Below, one piece after another: positions 1-6,902 of a stretch of DNA of 16,597 nucleotides. The position numbers and the translations under genes were made by a program. This stretch comes from JBBRLA01 sp038231615 (GTDB lineage: Bacteria; Myxococcota_A; Polyangia; Palsa-1104; JAEUJZ01), in assembly GCA_038231615.1 (NCBI GenBank), contig JBBRLA010000112.1:1-16597 (forward strand). The letters are read 5' to 3'. Below the pieces are notes generated by a model. It worked only from the letters and a program-made list of their open reading frames with translations. It searched no databases and was not told where the DNA came from. Numbering within the stretch: the stretch's first letter is position 1; every line of letters begins with the position of its first letter.

Positions 1-78
1 CCGGGGATCCCCCAGCTTGGCATCCCCAAATTCCTGCTCCGCCCATTTCGCTGCCGTCGCTGCCGTCTCTTGATCATA
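1..78 (-). CDS. IS4-family transposase, N-terminal fragment (partial, start disrupted or unclear)
   Basis: Minus-strand codons from 45 down to 1 read WAEQEFGDAKLGDPR, which aligns without gaps to the Tn5 transposase segment WAKSVFSSAALGDPR (9 of 15 identical). This belongs to the N-terminal DNA-binding domain that recognises the element's ends. The rest of the protein, including the DDE catalytic core, is outside the window. The frame is closed by a TAG at 79-81 and contains no ATG, GTG or TTG between that stop and the match. The nearest ATG (75-77) is in another frame, and a single missing base between it and the tryptophan codon would join them. The gene may therefore carry a 5' frameshift, may use a non-standard start, or the read may have an error. 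The family call is fairly firm despite the short length, because the terminal repeat agrees. Confidence 0.6.
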
Positions 79-117
79 CTATCGATGTAGATCACACCGA
101 CGCAACGATAGCAAGCG

Positions 118-136
118 AGTTGTGACTAATGGTCAG
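118..136 (-). repeat. Terminal inverted repeat, Tn5 outside-end-like
   Basis: This 19-bp sequence, whose outermost base is 136, is alignable without gaps to the IS50 outside end (14 of 19 identical, recalled from knowledge of Tn5). Its inner part supplies an in-frame stop (TAG) to minus-strand reading frames entering from the flanking DNA, as expected where an IS interrupts other sequence. The partner repeat lies outside the window. Confidence 0.68.
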
Positions 137-424
137 CCTCCAACGGGCCCACCTCATAGGGGCGTTCTACGATACCGGCACTGTCTGGCCCGACTCCTTC
201 GATCTGCAACAGGCTGGCGCCATTCTGATAGAGACCGATGAAGTGCAGGCGCAAGACGAGGACGGCACAAAATCGCTCGATCCGGCCGAATCGTAAAAGC
301 TGCCAACCCTCTCCGCGACAAGGTAGAGCGGGACAGTTCCGCAACGCGGCACAGGTAGCGCACCAGCGGGTCGCTTTCCGTCATCCAGTGCCGGGCCCTT
401 CGACGCGGTAGAACTCGTCAGACA
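137..424. other. Interval between the IS end and the Uma2 promoter; no recognisable gene
   Basis: No product could be recognised in either strand. On the minus strand all three frames stay open for 60-76 codons and run into or near the IS end, so this could be a remnant of a gene interrupted by the insertion. However, none of the translations resembles a known family and none has a clear ribosome-binding site. By eye, base composition is less GC-rich than in the genes to the right. Nothing resembling a tRNA, a CRISPR array or a strong terminator was seen. Confidence 0.4.
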
Positions 425-452
425 TTGACGATCCTATCCCATTTGCTAGGCT
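425..452 (+). promoter_or_regulatory. Sigma70-type promoter giving a leaderless Uma2-family mRNA
   Basis: TTGACG at 425-430 matches the -35 consensus at 5 of 6 positions. It is followed after 16 bp by TAGGCT (447-452), preceded by TGC, which makes an extended -10 element. Transcription would be expected to start 6-7 bases after the -10, which is the A of the ATG at 459. No Shine-Dalgarno sequence fits between them because the -10 box occupies that space. Confidence 0.5.
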
Positions 453-458
453 GCTTTC

Positions 459-1364
459 ATGCCGCTCATCGCCAAGGTCATCGAAGAGGAGGTCCCGCCC
501 CTTCCCGTGGCGCCTAGCGAGGAGGCGTGGCGGGCCATGACCCCGGCACAGCGCCAGGCCTTCGTCGAGGAGACCCTGAGCGCCATCGACGACCAGGCGG
601 ACTTCATGTCCGAGGGCCGCCCCCACGCCCACGCCAAGAACAAGGCCACCGACAAGCTCGAAAGGTACTTCCAGCGGATCGGGCGGCGCATCTACCTGGC
701 CAACGAGTTGCCCGTCATCTACCCGGGCGAGCGCGCGATCACGCCGGACCTCATGGCGGTGCTGGACGTGGATGATCCCGGCGAGGCAGACGAGCGCACC
801 GCCTGGATCGTCGCCGACGAGCGCAAGGGGCTGGACTTGGTCTTGGAGGTCTACTTCAGCGGCAACGAGAAGAAGGACTTCGTGGATAACGTCGAGGGCT
901 ATGCCCGCCGCGGCATAAAGGAGTATTTCATCTACGATCGGCGGCGCCAGGCGCTTCACGGATACCGGCTGCCCTCGGCGGGGGCGACGCGGTACCAGAA
1001 GATGCGCCTGCGGTTCGGGCGGCTTTCGTCCGTCGTCCTGGGGCTGGACCTACTCATCCACGCGGGCCGGCTGCGCTTCTACAGTGGCGATGCCGAGTTG
1101 CCCGACTCCGCGGAGCTGATCGCCCGCATCGAGGTCATGGTGGATGACCTCCAGCAGCGCCGAGAAGTCGCCGAGGCCCGCGCCGAGCAGATCCTGGACC
1201 AACTCCGCGCCACGGTGCTGGGCGTGGTCAACGCTCGCGGGCTGGGACCGAGCGAACGCCTGCAGGAGCACGTGGCGGCCTGCGAGGACAGCGCCACGCT
1301 CTGCCGCTGGATCACGCGCGCCGCCACCGCCGCTTCTCTGGAAGAGGTGCTGATCGACGCCTGA
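459..1364 (+). CDS. Uma2-family (DUF820) PD-(D/E)XK nuclease-like protein
   Basis: This 301-residue protein belongs to the Uma2/DUF820 family, which has a restriction-endonuclease-like fold and is usually annotated as a putative endonuclease of unknown biological role. The core is recognisable: LPVIYPG at 84-90, the PD motif at 96-97, LVLEV around Glu130, then NVEGYARRGIKEYFIYD at 144-160. In the common Uma2 pattern a lysine sits four residues before the tyrosine of the last block; here it is Asn144, although lysines 138-139 lie nearby. Residues 222-250 are charged and helical, probably coiled coil, and the C-terminus (LCRWITRAATAASLEEVL) resembles the tail found in many multicopy Uma2/Rpn-type proteins. 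The ATG at 459 has no ribosome-binding site and lies at the predicted transcription start. An internal ATG at 537 has a GGAGG upstream but would remove residues that look like the family's N-terminus. It is transcribed separately from the downstream operon. Confidence 0.85.
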   Translation: MPLIAKVIEEEVPPLPVAPSEEAWRAMTPAQRQAFVEETLSAIDDQADFMSEGRPHAHAKNKATDKLERYFQRIGRRIYLANELPVIYPGERAITPDLMAVLDVDDPGEADERTAWIVADERKGLDLVLEVYFSGNEKKDFVDNVEGYARRGIKEYFIYDRRRQALHGYRLPSAGATRYQKMRLRFGRLSSVVLGLDLLIHAGRLRFYSGDAELPDSAELIARIEVMVDDLQQRREVAEARAEQILDQLRATVLGVVNARGLGPSERLQEHVAACEDSATLCRWITRAATAASLEEVLIDA

Positions 1365-1392
1365 CGTGCCATGGCCGGTGCCTTGCGCCGAC

Positions 1393-1421
1393 GGGCTTCT
1401 CGTGGCAGATTTTGCTACCCT
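1393..1421 (+). promoter_or_regulatory. Possible promoter of the acyl-CoA operon
   Basis: In the 132-bp gap before the thiolase gene there is an extended -10 element, TGCTACCCT (1413-1421). It lies in an AT-richer patch and has no convincing -35 (GGGCTT at 1393-1398 with 17-bp spacing). Transcription would begin near 1428 and leave an untranslated leader of about 70 bases before the Shine-Dalgarno at 1487-1494. The core TGCTA is shared with the predicted promoters at 444 and 9497, which adds slight support. Confidence 0.3.
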
Positions 1422-1496
1422 TTTCTCTGCGACATGCCCCTTTGTGCGCTACCGGCCATCGGCCCCGTCTCGGCCCCGAACTGAACGAGGAGAACC

Positions 1497-2693
1497 ATGC
1501 GTGAAGTAGTCATTGTCGGCGCCGCCCGCACCCCCATCGGCAGCTTTTTGGGCGAACTTTCCGGCCTGAAGGCCCCGGAGCTGGGCGCCATCGCCATCAA
1601 GGAGGCCCTTTCGCGCGCCCGCGTCGCCCCCGCCGACGTCGGCGAGGTGCTGATGGGCTGCGTGCTCTCCGCCGGAATCGGCCAGGCGCCGGCCCGTCAG
1701 GCGGCGATCTTCGCCGGCCTGCCAAACTCCGTACCGTGCATGACCCTGAACAAGGTCTGCGGCTCGGGCCTGAAGGCGGTGATGCTGGCCGCTCAGGCAG
1801 TGGCGCTGGGCGATGCCGACATCGTCGTGGCCGGCGGCATGGAGTCCATGAGCAACACCCCGTACTACCTGCCCGGCGCCCGCACCGGCTACCGGATGGG
1901 CCATCAGCAGGCGGTGGACGGGATGATCCTCGACGGCCTGTGGGACCCCTACAACAACTTCCACATGGGCAACGCCGCCGAACTCTGCGCCAAGGAAAAG
2001 CACATCGACCGCGCCTCCCAGGACGCATTCGCCGTCGAGTCCTTCCGCCGCGCCCAGGCCGCGGTGGCCAACGGCAAGTTCGCCGCGGAGATCGTTTCCG
2101 TGCAGGTGCCCCAGCGCAAGGGCCCGCCGAAGCTGGTGAGCATCGACGAGGGCCCCGGCCGCGGCGACGTGGGCAAGCTGCCCTCGCTGAAGGCGGCCTT
2201 CGTCAAGGACGGCACGGTCACCGCCGGCAACGCCAGCAGCATCAACGACGGGGCCGCCGCGGTGGTGGTGATGTCCGCCGAGGAGGCCGCCCGCCGGGAC
2301 CTCAAGCCGCTGGGCCGCATCGTGGCCTATGCCCAACACGCCCAGGCCCCGGAGTGGTTCACCACCGCCCCGGCCTCGGCCATCGAGAAGGTCCTGCGCA
2401 AGGCGGGTTTGAGCAAAAACGACATCGACCTTTTCGAGATCAACGAGGCCTTCGCCGTGGTCTCCCTGGCCAACAACCAGATCCTCGGGCTGGACCCCGA
2501 AAGGGTCAATGTCCACGGCGGCGCCATCGCCCTGGGGCACCCCATCGGCGCCTCGGGCGCGCGCATCCTGACCACGCTGCTCTACGCGCTTGCCGACCGC
2601 GGCGCCCGGCGCGGCCTGTGCTCCCTGTGCATCGGCGGCGGCGAGGCGGTCTCCCTTATCGTGGAGCGGTATCAGACAGGACCCGGAAAATGA
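1497..2693 (+). CDS. Acetyl-CoA C-acetyltransferase (thiolase)
   Basis: A 398-residue, full-length thiolase that condenses two acetyl-CoA, or cleaves 3-ketoacyl-CoA in the degradative direction, in the cytoplasm. All catalytic signatures are intact: the acyl-accepting Cys88 in NKVCGSG, the AGGMESMS loop at 112-119, NEAF at 316-319, His348 in GGAIALGHPIGASGAR, and Cys378 in CIGGGEA near the C-terminus. The sequence is closer to short-chain biosynthetic-type thiolases (AtoB/PhaA/ThlA) than to FadA, but direction cannot be decided from sequence alone. The start is well supported by GAGGAGAA at 1487-1494. Its stop overlaps the start of the enoyl-CoA hydratase gene in an ATGA, showing translational coupling. 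It is the first gene of the operon. Codons favour C in third position, unlike the next genes, which favour G. Confidence 0.95.
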   Translation: MREVVIVGAARTPIGSFLGELSGLKAPELGAIAIKEALSRARVAPADVGEVLMGCVLSAGIGQAPARQAAIFAGLPNSVPCMTLNKVCGSGLKAVMLAAQAVALGDADIVVAGGMESMSNTPYYLPGARTGYRMGHQQAVDGMILDGLWDPYNNFHMGNAAELCAKEKHIDRASQDAFAVESFRRAQAAVANGKFAAEIVSVQVPQRKGPPKLVSIDEGPGRGDVGKLPSLKAAFVKDGTVTAGNASSINDGAAAVVVMSAEEAARRDLKPLGRIVAYAQHAQAPEWFTTAPASAIEKVLRKAGLSKNDIDLFEINEAFAVVSLANNQILGLDPERVNVHGGAIALGHPIGASGARILTTLLYALADRGARRGLCSLCIGGGEAVSLIVERYQTGPGK

Positions 2694-3472
2694 ACTTCGA
2701 GACGATCTTGTTCGAGAAGACCGGCCCCATTGTCACGGTGACGATCAACCGGCAGAAGGCGCTGAACGCGCTGAACCCCACGGTGATCGACGATCTGACC
2801 CATGCCTTCGCCACGATTGGCGAGGACGGCGAGGTGCGGGCGGTGATCCTCACCGGGGCGGGAGACCGGGCCTTTGTCGCCGGGGCGGACATCTCGGTGA
2901 TGGCGACGATGGGCCCCAAGGAGGCGCTGGCGCTGGCGGAAAAGGGGCACGGGCTTTGCGATCGCATCGCCCGGCTGCCGCAGCCGGTCATCGCCGCGGT
3001 CAACGGCTTTGCCCTGGGCGGCGGCACGGAGCTGGCCCTGGCGTGCGACGTGATCTACGCCAGCACGAAGGCGCAGTTCGGGCAGCCGGAGGTGAAGATT
3101 GGCGTGCTGCCGGGGTTTGGCGGCACGCAGCGGCTTTTCCGCCGGGTGGGCCCTGGGCGGGCGGCCGAGATGATCTATGCCGGCGAATCGATCAACGCGG
3201 AGGAGGCCCTGCGCATCGGGCTGGTCAACCTGGTGGTGGCGCCGGAGGAACTTCTGTCCCGGGCGCGGACGCTGGCGGAGAAGATCGCCCAGCGGGCGCC
3301 GCAGGCGGTGGCCATGAGCAAGCGGGCGCTGAACGAGGGGATGGAGATGGGGCTGGCCCAGGGCAATGCGCTGGAGCGTCGGCTTTTCGCGGACCTTTTC
3401 TCCACCGCGGACCAGAAAGAAGGGATGGCAGCTTTTTTGGAGAAGCGCACGGCGAATTTTACCGGTCGCTAG
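2690..3472 (+). CDS. Enoyl-CoA hydratase (crotonase type)
   Basis: A 260-residue crotonase-fold enzyme that reversibly hydrates trans-2-enoyl-CoA, probably crotonyl-CoA given its thiolase and acyl-CoA dehydrogenase neighbours. The two catalytic glutamates of true hydratases are present: Glu114 in NGFALGGGTELALACD and Glu134 in GQPEVKIGVLPGFGGTQRL. The oxyanion-hole segment AFVAGADI is at 61-68. Length and C-terminus are typical. The start at 2690 is chosen because it overlaps the thiolase stop in ATGA, has AGGA at 2678-2681, and gives the usual N-terminus. The same frame is open much further upstream, but only as the shadow of the thiolase gene. No 3-hydroxybutyryl-CoA dehydrogenase, the enzyme for the step between this and thiolase, is encoded in the window. 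Confidence 0.94.
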   Translation: MNFETILFEKTGPIVTVTINRQKALNALNPTVIDDLTHAFATIGEDGEVRAVILTGAGDRAFVAGADISVMATMGPKEALALAEKGHGLCDRIARLPQPVIAAVNGFALGGGTELALACDVIYASTKAQFGQPEVKIGVLPGFGGTQRLFRRVGPGRAAEMIYAGESINAEEALRIGLVNLVVAPEELLSRARTLAEKIAQRAPQAVAMSKRALNEGMEMGLAQGNALERRLFADLFSTADQKEGMAAFLEKRTANFTGR

Positions 3473-3559
3473 GCCGTTAGATCAGCGACCTTTACCCCGG
3501 CCCTCGGATCGCGCCGCGCCTGTTTTGCCCGCGCGCGCAAGGAAAAGCAGGAAGAGACC

Positions 3560-4711
3560 ATGGAACTGCAACTGACCGATGAGCAGCGGCTGGTACAGAA
3601 GACGGCCGCGGATTTCGCCAAAAATGAAGTGCTGCCGCTGGCGGCGGCGCTGGACCGGGAACATCGCTTCCCCAGGGAGCTGATGGCCCGCATGGCGGAG
3701 CTGGGCTTTCTGGGCATCGCGGTGCCCGAGCAGTATGGCGGGGCGGGCATGGACACGGTGTCCTATGTGCTGGCGCTGGAGGAGATCTGCCGCGCCTGCG
3801 CCGGAACCGGCACCGCCATGAGCGTCAACAATTCCCTGGTATGCGACCCGCTGCTCAAGTACGGCACGGAAGAACAGAAGCAGCGCTATCTGGTACCCCT
3901 GGCCTCGGGAAAGAAGCTGGGCTGCTTCGCCCTTTCGGAGCCGGAGGCGGGATCGGACGCGGCGGCGCAGAAAACGGTGGCCAAGAAGGATGGAAAGGGC
4001 TGGGTCATAAGCGGGGTGAAGAACTGGATCACCAACGGGCCGGTGGCCGACGTGTGCATCCTTTTCTGCATGGCCGACCCGCCGGGGGCGGAGCACGGGC
4101 ACAAGGCCATTACGGCGTTCATCCTGCCGATGGACACGCCGGGGGTGCGCTGCGGGCCGCCTGACAAGAAAATGGGCATCCGGGCATCGCTCTCGTGCCA
4201 GATCTTCCTGGACGAGGTACGCCTTTCGACGGATCACCTTTTGGCGGAAGTGGGGCAGGGATTCAAGGTAGCCTTGTCAACGCTGGATGGGGGCCGCATC
4301 GGGATTGCGGCGCAGGGGGTGGGGATCGCCCGGGCGGCGTACGAGGACGCGGCGCGCTATGCGCTGGAGCGCAAGACCTTCGGGCAGGCCATCGCCAACC
4401 ACCAGTCGATCCAGTGGAAGCTGGCGGACATGGCGACCGAGATCGACGCGGCGCGTCTTTTGACGCTGCGGGCGGCGACGCTGAAGGACAAGGGGGTGCG
4501 CCACACCAAGGAGTCGGCGATGGCCAAGCTCTTCGCCGCGGAGACGTGCAACCGGGCGGCCAAGGAGGGCATCCAGATCTTCGGCGGCAATGGTTATGTC
4601 GAGGACTTTCCGGCGGAGCGCCACTATCGGGACGCCAAGATCACGGAAATCTATGAGGGCACCAGCGAAATCATGCGCATGGTGATCGCCGGTGCTATCC
4701 TCAAAGAATGA
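3560..4711 (+). CDS. Acyl-CoA dehydrogenase, short-chain (butyryl-CoA dehydrogenase-like), copy 1
   Basis: A 383-residue FAD-dependent acyl-CoA dehydrogenase that introduces the alpha-beta double bond into acyl-CoA and normally passes electrons to ETF. Domain order is normal: N-terminal helical domain (about 1-115), middle beta domain with the flavin/substrate signature LSEPEAGSDA (125-134) and WITNG (156-160), and C-terminal helical domain with LDGGRIGIAAQ (242-252) and QIFGGNGY (339-346). The catalytic base is Glu366 in IYEGTSE, the position used by short-chain enzymes. It starts 87 bp after the hydratase stop with a clear Shine-Dalgarno AGGAAGAG (3549-3556). The gap has GC-rich partial inverted repeats but no convincing terminator, so operon membership is likely. 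Substrate length cannot be set from sequence alone; a C4 substrate is inferred from the neighbours. Confidence 0.93.
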   Translation: MELQLTDEQRLVQKTAADFAKNEVLPLAAALDREHRFPRELMARMAELGFLGIAVPEQYGGAGMDTVSYVLALEEICRACAGTGTAMSVNNSLVCDPLLKYGTEEQKQRYLVPLASGKKLGCFALSEPEAGSDAAAQKTVAKKDGKGWVISGVKNWITNGPVADVCILFCMADPPGAEHGHKAITAFILPMDTPGVRCGPPDKKMGIRASLSCQIFLDEVRLSTDHLLAEVGQGFKVALSTLDGGRIGIAAQGVGIARAAYEDAARYALERKTFGQAIANHQSIQWKLADMATEIDAARLLTLRAATLKDKGVRHTKESAMAKLFAAETCNRAAKEGIQIFGGNGYVEDFPAERHYRDAKITEIYEGTSEIMRMVIAGAILKE

Positions 4712-4797
4712 CGGCCAGCAAGCTCGGAAAGGAACGTCTGCGGTTGCCGGCGTGCCGCCAGCTCCGTCTCGCAACATCGAGTGAAAGGGGAGGCAAG

Positions 4798-5250
4798 ATG
4801 CGCTCTTCGACAGATTCCGGTCAGAATCACGGGTGGCGGTATTTTATGATGATGGGCGTCCTTCTCTCAGGCTGTGCCGGTGCCGCGGGGGAGAAGGCCG
4901 CCACGGCCACGGCCACGAATGATGAGACGATGGCCCAGCAGCAGGCCATCCAGCCCGACCGCATCGACGAGATCCGGCGAATCTGCATGCGCAAGGCCAA
5001 CTCGGCGGTGCCGGCCTGCTGGAGCCGGGAGTACGAGCGCACCCACAATCAGAAGATGACCGCCCAGGTCACGCTGCAGATCGTCGTGGCCCCGGGCGGC
5101 ACGGCGCAGGAGGTCCGGGTGATCGCCGAAAAGGGCGGCTCCAAGGAGCTGGACCAGTGCCTGGTCGACGAGGCCAAAAGCTGGACCTACCCCGAGGGGA
5201 CGATGCCGGCGCCAGTGGAGTGCACCTTCTTCCTTCAGAGCAGCATGTAG
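4798..5250 (+). CDS. Small lipoprotein with an AgmX/PglI-like C-terminal domain
   Basis: A 150-residue predicted outer- or inner-membrane lipoprotein. The N-terminus has an arginine, a short hydrophobic stretch (YFMMMGVLL) and a lipobox LSGC ending at Cys26, followed by an Ala/Thr-rich linker. Residues 55-148 resemble the TonB-like C-terminal domain of AgmX/PglI proteins of myxobacteria: an early Cys-Trp (74-75, where relatives have Cys-Tyr), a TLQIVVAPGG strand-turn, then CLVDEAKSWTYPEG (121-134). Cysteines 63, 74, 121 and 142 could form two disulfides. The start is chosen because AAAGGGGAGG (4784-4793) precedes it; the frame is open from 4708 but without a ribosome-binding site. The gene sits between two acyl-CoA dehydrogenase genes on the same strand with short gaps. 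No specific function is known. A related domain recurs in the protein at 6899. Confidence 0.8.
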   Translation: MRSSTDSGQNHGWRYFMMMGVLLSGCAGAAGEKAATATATNDETMAQQQAIQPDRIDEIRRICMRKANSAVPACWSREYERTHNQKMTAQVTLQIVVAPGGTAQEVRVIAEKGGSKELDQCLVDEAKSWTYPEGTMPAPVECTFFLQSSM

Positions 5251-5272
5251 CGTGGGCCGAGTTTTATCGACG

Positions 5273-6454
5273 ATGGACTTCGAGCCGACGGAAGAGCAGC
5301 GCCTGATCGCGGAGACGGCCCGCGCCTTCGCCCGGGAGCGCCTTTTGCCCCGGGCCCGGGAGCGTGACGTCAGCGAGGCGTTTCCCGAGGCGGAACTGCG
5401 GGAACTGGGGCGGCTGGGCCTTCTGGGGGTCAACGTCCCGGAGGAACTGGGCGGAGTGGCGGCGGGGGGGGTGGCGTATTCGCTGGCGCTCTCGGAGATC
5501 GCGGCGGCGGACGCCTCGGTGTCGGTGGCGATGGCGGTGACCAACATGGTGGCCGAGGTCATCTGCGCCTTCGGGACGGCGGCGCAGAAGGCGCATTACG
5601 TGCCGCGGCTGTGCTCGGGGGAGGCGGTGGCCGGGGCCTTCGCGCTCTCGGAACCGCAGGCGGGATCGGATGCGGCGGCGCTGCGAACGCTGGCGGTGCG
5701 GGCACCTTCCGGGGGCTATGTGATCGAGGGGAACAAGCAGTGGATCACCTCGGGGGACCGTGCCGGGGTGCTGGTGGTGTGGGCGCGGACGGACGGGGGG
5801 AAGCCAGACCGGAACGAAAAATCGACCCGGGGGATCTCGGCGTTCCTGGTCCCGGGAGGTCATCCGGGGATGCACGCCGGGAAGCCTGAGGAGAAGATGG
5901 GGCTGCGGGGGTCCTCGACGGTGCCGTTGCTCTTTGAAGGGTGCGCGGTACCGGCGGAGGCGCTGCTCTCGGCGGAGGGCGACGGGTTCCGCATCGCCAT
6001 GACGGCGCTGGACGGGGGGCGCATCGGCATCGCCTCGCAGGCGGTGGGGGTGGCCGGGGCGGCGCTTAAGGCGGCGCTGGCCTATGCCCGGGAGCGGCGG
6101 CAGTTCGGCAAACCCATCGCGGAATTCCAGGCGATCCAGAACATGCTGGCGGACGCGGCGATGGAGCTGGAGGCGGCTCGCCTCCTGACGTTGCGGGCGG
6201 CGGCGCTGAAGGAAGCGGGGCGGCCGTTCTCCCGGGAGGCGGCGATGGCCAAGCTCTACGCCTCGGAGATGTCGGGTCGGGTGTGCGACGCGGCGATCCA
6301 GATCCACGGGGGCTATGGCTACACCAGAGAGTTTTCGGTTGAGCGGTTTTCGCGGGATGCTAGGGTGCAGCGTATCTACGAGGGCACCAGCGAGGTCCAG
6401 CGGATGGTCATCGCTCGCTCGGTGCTGAAGGAGTTCGCCGAACATGCAGCCTGA
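5273..6454 (+). CDS. Acyl-CoA dehydrogenase, copy 2
   Basis: A 393-residue acyl-CoA dehydrogenase with all family signatures: LSEPQAGSDA (126-135), QWITSG (156-161), LDGGRIGIASQ (247-257), QFGKPIAEFQAIQNMLAD (277-294), QIHGGYGYTREF (343-354) and the catalytic Glu370 in IYEGTSE. The ATG at 5273 is preferred because family members begin with a motif like MDFEPTEEQ. A GTG at 5252 in the same frame would add seven unusual residues, and neither start has a strong Shine-Dalgarno, so coupling to the preceding lipoprotein gene is likely. It overlaps the cobalamin-binding protein gene by 11 bp. The substrate is unknown; isovaleryl-, isobutyryl- or 2-methylbutyryl-CoA are possible alternatives to butyryl-CoA. 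Its C-terminal half shares more motif wording with copy 3 than with copy 1. Confidence 0.93.
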   Translation: MDFEPTEEQRLIAETARAFARERLLPRARERDVSEAFPEAELRELGRLGLLGVNVPEELGGVAAGGVAYSLALSEIAAADASVSVAMAVTNMVAEVICAFGTAAQKAHYVPRLCSGEAVAGAFALSEPQAGSDAAALRTLAVRAPSGGYVIEGNKQWITSGDRAGVLVVWARTDGGKPDRNEKSTRGISAFLVPGGHPGMHAGKPEEKMGLRGSSTVPLLFEGCAVPAEALLSAEGDGFRIAMTALDGGRIGIASQAVGVAGAALKAALAYARERRQFGKPIAEFQAIQNMLADAAMELEAARLLTLRAAALKEAGRPFSREAAMAKLYASEMSGRVCDAAIQIHGGYGYTREFSVERFSRDARVQRIYEGTSEVQRMVIARSVLKEFAEHAA

Positions 6455-6902
6455 AGCGAAGGACCCGGTCGAGGGAGCGAAGAAGCGCAAGCTGCGCATC
6501 CTGGTGGCCAAACCGGGGCTGGACGGACACGACCGAGGCGCCAAGGTGGTGGCGCGGGCGCTTTCGGATGCCGGCTATGAGGTCATTTATACCGGGCTGC
6601 ACCAGACGCCTGAGATGATCGCCTCGGCGGCGGTGCAGGAGGCGGTGGACGCGGTGGGGCTGTCGATCATGTCGGGGGCGCACATGACGCTCTTCCCCGC
6701 GGTGATGGACGCGCTGAAAAGCCGCGGGGCGGAGGACGTGATGGTCTTTGGCGGCGGCATCATCTCGGATGAGGACGAGGAGGAGCTGAAGACCCTGGGG
6801 GTGGCGGCGATCTTCAAGCCGGGGGCCTCGACCCGGGAGATCGTCGAGTGGATCGAGCAGGTGGTCCGCCCGCGGTCGGAGGCGCAAGCAAAAGAGGGAT
6901 GA
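6444..6902 (+). CDS. Cobalamin-binding subunit/domain of the methylmalonyl-CoA mutase type
   Basis: A 152-residue stand-alone B12-binding protein. It matches the C-terminal domain of methylmalonyl-CoA mutase and the small subunit of split acyl-CoA mutases: AKPGLDGHDRGAKVVARAL (22-40), containing the DxHxxG signature with His29 as the cobalt lower ligand, the GLSIMSG segment (72-78) and the FGGGI loop (102-106). Together with a large subunit carrying the TIM-barrel substrate domain, it would catalyse carbon-skeleton rearrangement such as (R)-methylmalonyl-CoA to succinyl-CoA. No large subunit is in this window. The start overlaps the preceding dehydrogenase, with AAGGAG at 6428-6433, and its stop overlaps the next gene in an ATGA. 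The first 15 residues are a charged, probably flexible extension. It could alternatively serve an isobutyryl-CoA or other acyl-CoA mutase. Confidence 0.92.
   Translation: MQPEAKDPVEGAKKRKLRILVAKPGLDGHDRGAKVVARALSDAGYEVIYTGLHQTPEMIASAAVQEAVDAVGLSIMSGAHMTLFPAVMDALKSRGAEDVMVFGGGIISDEDEEELKTLGVAAIFKPGASTREIVEWIEQVVRPRSEAQAKEG

Larger units (their letters stand above)
1..136 (-). mobile_element. Right end of an IS4-family (IS50/Tn5-like) insertion sequence, cut by the window edge
   Basis: Two independent signals agree. First, positions 118-136 read on the minus strand give CTGACCATTAGTCACAACT, which matches the Tn5/IS50 outside end at 14 of 19 positions, including the terminal CTGAC, the central TTA and the CACAA block. 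Second, about 60 bp inside this end the minus strand starts to encode a peptide resembling the N-terminus of Tn5 transposase (see the entry at 1-78). Orientation and spacing are those of an IS whose transposase starts just inside its terminal repeat. The element extends leftwards out of the window, so its other end and length are unknown. IS50-like elements duplicate 9 bp of target, so 137-145 (CCTCCAACG) is the predicted duplication. Confidence 0.72.

Noticed and set aside
1..12. CCGGGGATCC at the very start looks like a cloning-vector polylinker (SmaI/BamHI).
   Set aside because: The same bases encode LGDPR of the Tn5-like transposase N-terminus on the minus strand, in register with the rest of the match, so a vector origin is not needed.
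126..384. Overlapping minus-strand open frames of 60-76 codons next to the IS end.
   Set aside because: No recognisable family, no ribosome-binding sites, and all three frames are open over much the same DNA. At most this is a remnant; described as an interval without a gene.
381..959. A 192-codon minus-strand open frame opposite the Uma2 gene.
   Set aside because: It is antisense to a well-recognised protein-coding gene and has the composition of a GC-rich shadow frame.
1736..2689. The hydratase reading frame is open far upstream and could suggest a 578-residue fusion protein.
   Set aside because: The upstream part is an Arg/Gly/Pro-rich shadow of the thiolase gene; the hydratase has its own ATG with a ribosome-binding site and a typical N-terminus at 2690.
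5252..5272. GTG start seven codons upstream for dehydrogenase copy 2.
   Set aside because: It has no Shine-Dalgarno and adds residues not typical of the family; the ATG at 5273 gives the standard MDF-type beginning.
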